Source of the DNA: Podochytrium sp. JEL0797
Taxonomy: Eukaryota; Chytridiomycota; Chytridiomycetes; Chytridiales; Chytriomycetaceae
Length of the DNA stretch: 30,058 nt
Direction of reading: 5' to 3'
Assembly: GCA_027596195.1 (NCBI GenBank)
Contig: JADGJG010000222.1
Coordinates: forward strand, 1-30,058
The notes beneath the pieces were generated by a model. That model was not told where the DNA came from, did no database searches, and worked only from the letters and a program-made list of their open reading frames with translations. Made by a program: the position numbers and the translations under genes. Each line of letters begins with the position of its first letter. The first letter of the stretch is position 1. Of this stretch, positions 20,501-28,800 are shown piece by piece.

Positions 20501-22049
20501 CCAACCGGTTCCAAAGGAGCTTCGCCAACTGAAGATTCACGATGATCCTTCTTTGTCTTCTTGCTGTTGAGAATGATGGAGTCAAGCATGGTGTCTACCT
20601 CCTGCTCGACATCCGCCGCATCGAGTTTTCTCTTCATCTCAGCATCGGCCTCCTCCTTCTCCTTTTGCTTTTGCAGCTCCTCCTCAGCCAACACGCGCTC
20701 AATTTCTTCCACGAGGTACTCCTTCTTGATCATAGTTTGGTCCACTTCGGGCGGAATCTCTCCAGCAGGGAGAATCGTCCACTCCTGTTGAGCCTCCAAC
20801 TCTTCTGGAGCCGGAGCAGTCGTGTCAAACTCATCGTTGCTGTGGGTTCCCTGGTAGGCCATGTCCTTGTGAGACACAGATTCTCCCTCCGGCGTGGAAG
20901 CTGCAATCATTGGCGCAGCGATCGACAGGTTTGATCTGTTGGTACCAGTTGTAGACATGGCCTTCTCCATCAAAGGCTCGGGGTCATGTTGATGTTGCTC
21001 AGCCGGGTGTTTCGCGTGCGACTCTTCAGCAGAAGGCACTGATGCTGCATGAGCGTGCTCTTCCGTCTTGGGTACATGGTGGCTGTCGACAGTGTGGTGG
21101 TGTGCAGGCTCATGAGACTCCTCCGCATGGGTGCCGACGGCGTGCGACTCGGTGACGGCTTCAGGAACAGCCTCCACGTGAAGATCCTTTGGTGCCGCTT
21201 CCGGAACAACAGCGTGAGCAGGAGTCGCGTGGATGTGTTGTTCTTCCGGATGAGCAACCGCGTGGACTTGTTGTTGCTCGGGCACTTCATGGTGGTCAAC
21301 AGGCTTTGCGTGAGCCTCTGCAGACGCGTGCAAAACAGCTGCAGAAGGTTGCTTGTCGAGTGGGGGCTCTGCATGGACAATTTCTTTGTGCACAGCGTGT
21401 GTTTCGACGGGTACAACTGGTACAGCAGATGGCTGCTTGGAATGGTCTTTCGCGTCATGCTGATGTTCTGAAATCGGAACAGCCGATGGTTGCTTCGAAG
21501 GGGGCGCATGTGCTTCAATGACAGCCGAGGGTTGTTTCGAAGGAGGAGCGTGGGGCTCAATCACAGCCGAAGGTTGCTTCGACGGAGGGGCGGGTGCTGC
21601 AATTACAACTGCAGATGGCTGCTTGGACGCTGCAATACAATCAAGTTACAATCAAATTATTTACAATATATTCACGACTCGCTTGGGGGGGAGAATCACG
21701 TACGTGCTGTTGCCGCCGGTGGGGAACTGACAATCACGGGCGCTGCAGTTGTATTCGGAGTAATTGCTCTCGATCCAGCAGTCGTCGATACCGGGGCTTT
21801 TGAGGAGGTGCCTGCTGGCTGAGCTGCTGCAACGGAGCGACAAAGAATTTTGGTTGTCAGAACTGAGATTTACATCGACGCGTCAAAACGCATCTACGTA
21901 CTTGCTGGGGCCTTTTTATCCGTTTTCGATAGACGATTTGAAAATAGTTTCGGTGCTGGCGCAGCCTCCGCAGTTTTCGGGCTCGTTCCCGCAGGCGATG
22001 TGGTGTTGGCCACGGGTGAAGTCGCGTTTTTTGAAGCTCCGCAACCCAT
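17506..22049 (-). CDS. Lipid-anchored giant repeat protein with His-rich tail, family unknown
   Basis: Four exons: 22049-21902, 21826-21704, 21629-20256, 20192-17506; GT-AG, all in phase, 1,443 residues. I recognise no family. It starts MGCGASK: Gly2 with Ser6 and Lys7 suits N-myristoylation, and Cys3 suits palmitoylation, so membrane anchoring is inferred. Residues 91-200 hold six KQPSA repeats. Residues about 300-420 are more ordered, with an acidic/basic helix ([20 protein letters not shown]) that may form a coiled coil. From about 549 to 1385 the protein is some 44 copies of a ten-residue motif, K-[GA]-S-x-x-N-[LVI]-[LA]-A, in two alternating flavours ([20 protein letters not shown]). The last 60 residues contain about 26 His with Glu, a possible metal-binding or pH-sensing tail. 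Its promoter and first exon are duplicated just upstream. Confidence 0.8.
17740..20110 (-). repeat. Decapeptide repeat array inside exon 4, with recent ~114-bp DNA duplications
   Basis: The exon is built from related 30-36 bp coding units. Some larger units are nearly identical at DNA level: the blocks at about 18711-18824 and 18825-18895 share long runs such as GCAGCGATTTCATGG and GACGTTTGCATTCGATGCC. A third copy of the latter lies at 19246-19274. The pattern shows continuing expansion by unequal exchange. Most units are diverged at silent sites yet keep the Lys, Ser and Asn positions, which implies selection on the protein. Confidence 0.8.
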
Positions 22050-22360
22050 AGAGATTTATAAAATGTCGTAAATGAGGCGAAAGAGGTAACCTGAGGGAGA
22101 AGGAATCCTCGAGTTAGATATCGCGTTCAGGTTTCGCAAAGAAAACTCGGAAGTTCAGTTCGATCGCCGGGGGGCTTTCGCGGCACTTCTCCATCTCTGA
22201 CTGTGAAGGCAAGGGAGACGCGAAGTATTTCCTTACTTTGAGAAAGACGGGGTCTCGTTTTTCAAACAATCAAAGATGAAAGGACAGCCGATCGTGCGCG
22301 AGCTGCAATTTTTGATTGTTCTCGTTTCTTTGAAAATCTCACAACAAGATGGATTGAAAA
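22050..22360 (-). promoter_or_regulatory. Promoter and 5' leader of the lipid-anchored repeat gene (duplicated unit 1)
   Basis: This segment precedes the MGCGASK start codon. It is about 80% similar by eye to 22772-23060: both share AGAGGTAACCTGAGG, TTCGCAAAGAAAA, AAGTTCAGTTCGATCGCCG, AAGTATTTCCTTACTTTGAG and TTTCAAACAATC in order. Conservation of these blocks makes them candidate regulatory elements. TTTATAAA lies only about 8 bp from the start codon, too near for a normal TATA box. Confidence 0.5.
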
Positions 22361-22529
22361 AGAGAAAAACACGTTCATTATATCTTCATGACCCCATGAA
22401 AATAAAGGGAAGCTCCTTTTTTCCGGGATCCATCCCGTCGCTTCAACAACCGCACCTCCCTTCCACTTTATCCACACCTCGTCTGTTCCTCCCTTCCACT
22501 TCATCATCCTCAACACTGCGCTCATTAAA

Positions 22530-22610
22530 ATGAAAGTTCTGAACATTTTTTTATTCAAAACACGTGAAAGGAGAATCAAGAATTCCGACTTGGTTCTTTC
22601 TCCCTTTCCT
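22530..22610 (-). repeat. Duplicated fragment of the RPL7 3' end
   Basis: The sequence TTCTGAACATTTTTTTATTCAAAACACGTGAAAGGAG and what follows resembles the true RPL7 3' UTR and stop region at 23314-23385 (TTCTGAACAATGATTTATTC and on). The match runs through the place of the RPL7 stop codon. It shows that the duplicated block once included the RPL7 end. Confidence 0.6.
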
Positions 22611-22616
22611 CCCTCT

Positions 22617-22760
22617 CTACAAAGGTGTAACTATTTCAGCCGGTTTGCCAGTCGTTTCGTCACTAGCAGGTCCCACAGCGTTCTGCTTCGTCTCCGCAGG
22701 CAATGTCGTGTCGACCACGGGTAGTGTCGGTGACGCGTTTTTGGAAGGTCCACAGCCCAT
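22617..22760 (-). CDS. Intact duplicate of the MGCG first exon, 47-aa mini-ORF
   Basis: The frame begins at ATG 22760 with MGCGPSKNAS and ends with TAG at 22619-22617. It is a paralogue of exon 1 of the lipid-anchored repeat gene ([10 protein letters not shown]): both keep Gly2, Cys3, Ser6 and Lys7, then a Thr/Pro/Val-rich stretch with PVxxTTxPA. Here the exon does not reach a GTACGT donor; instead the frame closes at EIVTPL. A promoter-like duplicate lies directly upstream (22772-23060). It could be expressed as a small lipid-anchored peptide, or it is an alternative first exon, or a decaying copy. The open frame and preserved acylation motif favour some function, but the copy is short. Confidence 0.45.
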   Translation of the reverse strand: MGCGPSKNASPTLPVVDTTLPAETKQNAVGPASDETTGKPAEIVTPL

Positions 22761-22771
22761 CGAGATTTATG

Positions 22772-23060
22772 ATATGAGGTAAACGAGACGGAAGAGGTAA
22801 CCTGAGGTATTAGTTAGTTATCGCGTTCGGGTTTCACGAGTTTCGCAAAGAAAAAAAACTCTGAAGTTCAGTTCGATCGCCGCGGGTTTTCGCGACCCTT
22901 CTCCATCGCTGATTGTCCAGTGCAGGGGAGGAGGGAAGTATTTCCTTACTTTGAGAAGAACGGACGGGGGCGCGGTTTTCAAACAATCCAAAAACAGATT
23001 GTTGTCGTTTATTTGAAAATCTCTCAAAAAGAAGGAAAAAAGGAAAAAAGGATTGTCGTT
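22772..23060 (-). promoter_or_regulatory. Duplicated promoter, unit 2
   Basis: Tandem copy of 22050-22360, placed upstream of the 47-aa mini-ORF. Shared blocks keep order and spacing: GGAAGAGGTAACCTGAGG, AAGTTCAGTTCGATCGCCG, GTATTTCCTTACTTTGAGAA, then TTTCAAACAATCC and TTTGAAAATCTC. Confidence 0.5.
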
Positions 23061-23124
23061 TCCGTGGATGAAGTGAGTCGGCTTCTTTCTCCCAACGCCT
23101 TGACCCGCTTTATTCTCTACTAAT

Positions 23125-23243
23125 TCATTCACTCCGCTCGGTTTGCGAGTTGTTTCGTCACTGCCGACGGTAGGCTGTTGTGTTCGGCTTTGTTCCAGCT
23201 GCGGTGTCGGCCACAAACATTTTCGAAGGTCCACAAGCCCCAT
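23125..23243 (-). pseudogene. Broken third copy of the MGCG first exon
   Basis: It matches the 47-aa mini-ORF at DNA level (GTTTGCGAGTTGTTTCGTCACT against GTTTGCCAGTCGTTTCGTCACT on the + strand) but an insertion next to the start codon shifts the frame. It reads MGLVDLRK instead of MGCGPSK. The acylation motif is lost. No duplicate promoter follows; the RPL7 3' UTR lies next to it. Confidence 0.6.
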
Positions 23244-23365
23244 GGAAGCCCCTCCCCCTTCGAGAGAATGAAAATGTGGAAACAGTTCGAAAAAACATAC
23301 GAATAACAGATGCAAATTCTGAACAATGATTTATTCAAAATACGCTAAAGGAGAAGCCACCCGAC

Positions 23366-24747
23366 TTAGTTCATTCTCTGCACCAACTCGTTGATCTTGT
23401 CCTCACGGTTTCCACACTCTCCACCCTCAATAAAGTGAATAGACTTCTTTCCCTTGAATCCACCGTTGGGGTTCGAGAGTCCGAAGGGCCACAAGAAGTT
23501 GTTAACCTGCTTGAAGTTGGGTCCGACCGTGAAGATCTCGTGAATGACATCCTCCATACAAATAATACCGAATTTGCCGAGGGAAGCCTCAATGACAGCG
23601 TTGTCATGGATGGGGATTCTCTGACGGTCAACCTTGGCGAAACCACGCTTGTAGATCAACTCGCGGGTAGTCTTGAGGTTGGGGTATCCCCAGGCAATGT
23701 AGGGTCCAACCCACTGGAGCATCTGGAGGGTGGCCTTGTTGAGCTTCACAAAGGTTCCAGAGTTGATCTTGGTGAGACGGAGGAGCTGGAGAATCTTTCT
23801 GGGCTTGGGAGCAAGCTTGTTGATACCCTTGATGCGGACAACAAAGGCAAGCTTGGCCTCGGCAGGGACAAAGAACGAGTTGTTGGCCTTGGCGGCACGG
23901 CGGAGACGGATCTCATCACGCTCAGCGGCTCTGTACTCCTTGACGTACGACTCGGCACGCTTGAAGATGACCTGGCGCTTGTTGCGGTTGTCCTGGGAAG
24001 AGAAGATTGTTTAGCGAAGGGTCGAGATAGAGGGAGAGGGGAAAAGAGGAGAAGTGTGGAATAGAGCAAGTGTCAGTCCCGAAAGATGGTTAACAAGAAA
24101 CAGCATCGCCGTGCAAGGCTAGTCTCATAGTATTAGGCGTCATCATGTTTGCTGTGAGGTTCCAGATCGATCCAGAGAGAGGGAGGGAGCAGACAGAATA
24201 CACACCTTCTTGGTCTGGACAGCCTTGGCCTCACGGTCAGCGTTGACCTTCTCGAGGGTCTTTCTCTTCTTGAGGATCGACTCGGGGACAGTGGTCTTGG
24301 CAACGGTTCTAGAGGGGTAAGCAAACAGAAAGAAGGTCCAGCCAGGTAAGCAACACTCCGACACAGCAACGAATCAACCCAAACAGAGGTAAGAGGCGTT
24401 TAGCGGCTTTGCAAGTGTTTCCCAAGTGCCACGGTATCTTGCGAGGCCGTGGCTGTAAGGCCGGATGTGTTTGATCAGAGTATGTCCCGAGGGACACACA
24501 ACCGACAAGTCCTCTCGAGTGAGCAGTATTTATGTACAGGTACATTCAGACCGCCCACGGGAGAGAGTGGCAATGAGCTCATGATTTTCAGGACAAGGAT
24601 CGCTCTGGCGGTGCTCCGCAGACAGTGCCGGCTGTGCTGCGGTGACAGAGTGTGCTCCTACGTCCCAGATCCCACCGGGAAGCATCAAAGGACACTACGA
24701 GGCAGAGGCAGCGGGTGGAGAGAGGGGGCGACGTACGGGACAGTCAT
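23366..24747 (-). CDS. RPL7: 60S ribosomal protein L7 (uL30)
   Basis: Three exons: 24747-24737, 24308-24206, 23992-23366, in phase, 246 residues (yeast 244, human 248). The protein shows the whole family: [83 protein letters not shown] and a C-terminal [15 protein letters not shown]. uL30 sits in the large ribosomal subunit near 5S and 25S rRNA helices. Exon 1 holds only ATGACTGTCCC, so translation begins [14 protein letters not shown]; this start is inferred from a good GTACGT donor, phase and a TATA box upstream. Codon use is strongly biased to C-ending codons, as for highly expressed genes. Intron 2 carries a C/D snoRNA, and intron 1 (428 nt) is the longest in the window. Confidence 0.95.
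24065..24153 (-). ncRNA. C/D-box snoRNA in RPL7 intron 2 (snR39/snR59-like position)
   Basis: Box C is ATGATGA (24146-24140) and box D is CTGA (24076-24073). They are enclosed by a perfect 5-bp terminal stem, AGCAA (24153-24149) with TTGCT (24069-24065). The guide just upstream of box D, ACCATCTTTCGGG, is the exact complement of CCCGAAAGATGGT, a universally conserved stretch of eukaryotic LSU rRNA. The fifth base before box D pairs with the G of CCCG, which by my recollection corresponds to yeast 25S Gm805, next to Am807. From established knowledge, yeast RPL7A and RPL7B introns host snR39 and snR59 (Am807). The RNA is about 89 nt and would be released from the spliced intron. Confidence 0.85.
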
Positions 24748-24792
24748 TTTCGAGGTGAGTTTTGTGGGCGCAAAAAGAAAAAAAGAGCTGGC

Positions 24793-24800
24793 TATTTATA
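24793..24800 (-). promoter_or_regulatory. TATA box of RPL7
   Basis: TATAAATA on the minus strand, 45 bp upstream of the RPL7 start codon, in an otherwise pyrimidine-rich leader (CTTTTTTTCTTTTTGCG). It supports the start at 24747 and a short 5' UTR. Confidence 0.65.
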
Positions 24801-25854
24801 GCTTTTTGGTGGGTGAAAAGGCCCGACTCTGCTTCGGCACCTTTCCAAGGGCCATCCCCACCCCTTCGCGCCATCGCTGCCATCCGAGGGTTTTACATGT
24901 GCATCAGGGGTCGCATCCGCGCGTTTTGAATGTCTTGGATGTGCGGAAAACGCGTTGGGGCGTGTGTGATAGGAGCGTGATGCTGCGACTGGGCTCGGAA
25001 AAATTCCGACATTGCCTCGAAACGCGTCGTTTGAACGAAGCGCGCAACACGCTCATCGCCAACTGGCACCTCTCCCCTCTCTTTCACGCACAGCAAAGCA
25101 CAAGTAATAAGTTCAGAACATGCATTTATTTACGAAAAACAGAAGGGAAAGAAAGAGATCAAGGCAAACCTATCGAAGCAAGAGAGAATCAGCAACGAAT
25201 TCATACACAACAGAGAGAGGAGAGATAGTGGGGAAACGTTGTATCAGACAACCTCGTAAAGAGGAAGAGTGTCGGCCACGAAAAAACCAAGAGTCCCGAG
25301 TGGGTTCCCTCGTTCCAAAAGGATTGAGGTCTCAGAACGTCGAGGTGGCGATAAGTGAGGATGGTTGGCTCATCATGTACAGGGTTTGGAGGCTGCGAGG
25401 ATCGGAGAGACGGGGGAGGTGGATAGTTACCTGGCAAGCAGCGGAAACACGCGGGAATCGATGGTTCGCAGTACAATACGTAGGCCTGGATGAGAGAAAG
25501 GAGTCAGCAAAACAGTCGAGATGAGGCGGCAGTGAGGTGAGGAGAGTAGGAGGGAGGAAATGGGGTGCTCAGAAGGAAGGCATAATGTTATTAATCCACA
25601 TTGTAGTTAAGACGTTGGTTCACATCTGTAGGGTTATCATCGAGGCACAATCGGTGTAGGGGCAAGCTGCTGACGGAGGTGAAGGTGAGACGGGAGTGGT
25701 ACGTACGTTTTCGGATGATGAAAAAAAAGAAAAAAATTGGCGAGTCCCGTCGCCTTGACACAAGTCGGGTGATTTCGCGGGTTCGGCACCTTTTCTGCTA
25801 GACACCTGTGCCCTGCCTCTACCACCACAAACATTGGGCAATATCAGTTGACAT
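24801..25854. other. Upstream region of RPL7; possible short spliced transcript on the minus strand
   Basis: No protein family is recognised. On the minus strand an acceptor (TCATCCAG) precedes a short open stretch (AYVLYCEPSIPACFRCLP) followed by a GTAACT donor near 25429. A second open stretch ends GTLGFFVADTLPLYEVV with a TGA at 25246-25244, and AATAAA lies at 25130-25125. These could be the last exons of a small gene or of a noncoding host RNA. I could not find a first exon or a secure acceptor for the last part. The + strand frames here overlap RPL7 introns and look like chance. Confidence 0.25.
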
Positions 25855-28800
25855 TTATTTCTTCTGCTTGCTGGCTTCAATAACAGTCAGTGCCGACTCG
25901 CGATACATGGCATCAATGCGTTTGTACTCGGCTTGCACCTCGTTCATGAGTTTCCGTGACTGAGGCATGTGTTTTTGCATTATGTTGCTGTTGAGAATGG
26001 AGGCTGCGAAAAAAACGCGTAGTTAGCCCCCCACCCGCGAATTCTCACAACACCATTTCTCACCAAGATTCGTCTCAATCGTCGCAATCTTTGCATCCAC
26101 CGCCGACATCATATCATTCATATCCTCAAACTCATCCTTATACCGAATCTTTTTGGCCCCAAACTTTTTCTTTGCCAGCTGCACGTGCTTGGACTCCAAC
26201 ATTTTCCGTTTATACTCCGCAGCTCGTTTTTCCGCCAACACAACCGCCGCATTCGGCGTCATTCGCTTCCGAGGCGAGAACGTGTGTTCACTAGACCCTC
26301 CATTCTCCAACAACCCCGCCGCGATATCAGCCTCAGCCTCCCTCTTCAACCCTTCAATCTGATCCTGCCGCTCCTTCTCCAACCGTTTCAAAAGCGCACT
26401 CTTGCCTTTATCACTAGCATCCGTTGAAGACCGTTCGTCCGATTGTGGCGGCACCTGAGCCTGCTGTTGTTGCAGCTGCTGCTGATTTTGCGACGCGTCA
26501 TCGTCCTCATTGGACTCGTTCATGACACTGATGCGTTTTTTGAGGTGTTCTTTGCCGAGAATTTCAGCGAGGATCATGGCGTCTTCGTCGCGGAATTCGC
26601 CGAGAATGTGTGGTGCGTCGATGCGCGTGTTGGGAGCCACGGATTTGACATCTCTCGCTGTGGATTTTAAACAGAGAGGTTTATTAGAAGGGGTACGGTG
26701 GTGACGGGGGGATGTGCGAATGGTCAAGAGGTTACCATTTTTGGAGGTTGCGTTCGTGAGATTTTTGGCCGCCCTTGTGGCCGCAACAATCGCAGCTTCC
26801 CGTTCCGCTTGGAACTTGACCGCCACAGTTGTCCTAAACAAGAAGAAGAAAAAAACCAACTCGTCCTTCAACAACAAATTGCCAAAAAAAAACGGGGTCA
26901 CAGCCCACTCAAAAAAAAAATTCCCACACATACCACATTGTATTCGCAGGCGACACATTCCCACTCTCCGGCACCATATTCGCATCCGCCATCGAACTCG
27001 TTTCACTATCCCCCTTATTCGAAGCACTCTCTCGATTCGGCATCCTCATCTCCTTCATCTCTGCATCAAACTCATCCTCCTCCTCTTCTTCCCTCCTCAA
27101 AGTTTCCGACGCCCGTTCAGAAACATACCCCGCCTTGCGTTCATTCTCCCTCACTCGCACAGTGTGTGCAAACGTGGGTTTCGCATAGGAGTCTTCCAAA
27201 ACGCGCCAGTAACTGATTGGATTCGATAAGGCGTGTCTCAACGCTCTTAGACTCGATTGAATCGTGCGCGGGAGGTTGTGAGTGCGAGCGAGTTGACGAC
27301 GGTGTTCGGCGGCACGTGCGGCAGTCGGGTGGGTTGTGTGTTTGGGGTTGTGGAGGCGGTGGGCGAGGTGAGGAGGTGGAGCTGTGGAGTCGAATGAGAG
27401 GGTGGAGTTTGTGGAGGTGAAAGAATCAGAGGAGGAGTCGGTTTCGTGGTTGGGGTGATGGGAGGGTGGGTTTTCTTGCGAGGCGTCCATTTCGTCGTTT
27501 TCGAGGTCCAGGATGGAAGGTGGTTCCGGGCTTATGGAAGGCTGGTCTTCATGGCTGGATTCGGGTTCTGGAACGGGTTCTGGAATGGGTTCTTGGGTTG
27601 TTGTTGCGTTATTTCCTCCTCCAGTGATATGAACTCCTGTGATGAACGTCTGATCCTGCACCGATGGATCATACTTCATTTCTTCCTGCTGAACTGGTTC
27701 TTCTTGCTGTACTTGCACCGGCACCGATTCCCTATTCACCACAGGCTCCACGTCCACCACAGCCTCCACCACCCTCTCTTTACCCACAAGAGACACAACC
27801 TGCACCTCCTCCACCCCCCCACCCCCCTCCCCCATCTTCACCTCCCCCTCCATCTTCACCCTCCTCCGCTCCTCCTCCATCTTCATCCTCACCAACTCCC
27901 CCTCCACCATCTCCCTCTCCCTCCTCCTCCCCTCCTCAACCCCATCCTCTCTCTTCTTAATCCTCCTCAACTCCTTCAAAGTCAAAACCCTTCCCTGCCT
28001 CACCGTCTCCCTAACCTGCTCATCCGTCAACTTGACCCCCCTCCGCCTCGTCTTCAACTCCTCCAGAGAAACAGTCACCGCTTCCTCCACTTTATGCGTG
28101 ACCAAATTCGTCGCAGGCGGAAGCAAAGGATTCACTGGATTCCACAAATCATCATGCCCCACACCCACATGCAAATGATGACTAGGCCTCACAATGCGTC
28201 TCAACGTGCCCGCGGGTCCCGTTCCCCCCGGCGGAAGTATTTGCTGCGGAGGTCCCCCCATTTTGCGTAGAGAAGTGGCCGCGGGGGCACCCGAGGCAGT
28301 AGACGAGGCCGGGTTCGTGAGCGCGTAGTACGTGTCGTCGAGGACGGAAGGGTGGGGTTGGTAACAAAGGTCGAGGATTTGGATTCCGTAGATTGCGGGG
28401 AGGAGTTTGAGGGGGTCGCAGTCGGTGTAGGAGATGAGTTCTATTTTGTTTTGGTTGTACGAAAGTGGATGCAGGGCGCGTGAGTATCCAACGATAAATA
28501 AAACTTGAGGTCTCTTTCATTACCATCATCATTGGATTCAAGAGCCACATTCCTCGCAGCAGCAGCCACCCCTCCTCCCTCCTTCCCAACCCTCACCATC
28601 ACAGGATTTCCTTGAACCCAAACACATTTGATCGCGGGCAACCACACCATGCCAAACAGGCCCCGTACGGAATCAATTTTGTTGAAGGCGATGCGGAGCT
28701 CTTCGAGGGCATGGAATCCGTTGTATTTTTGAACTAGGAAGGGAGGCGGTGGGCTATCTGCGTTGGCGGAGGGTTGGTGAGAAGAGAGGAATTGGAGCGT

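Noticed and set aside
24351..24365. CTTACCTGG on the minus strand, like the 5' end of U1 snRNA
   Set aside because: Nothing downstream matches U1 loops or the Sm site; it is only the complement of a donor-like GTAAG.
24449..25228. A 259-codon open frame on the + strand
   Set aside because: It runs antisense across RPL7 exon 1, intron 1 and the promoter, lacks family motifs and has a composition unlike the real genes.
25332..25376. A second C/D-like pair (ATGATGA and CTGA) on the minus strand
   Set aside because: Only about 45 nt long, no terminal stem, and the guide has at best nine bases in common with a 5.8S stretch. Not enough for a snoRNA call.
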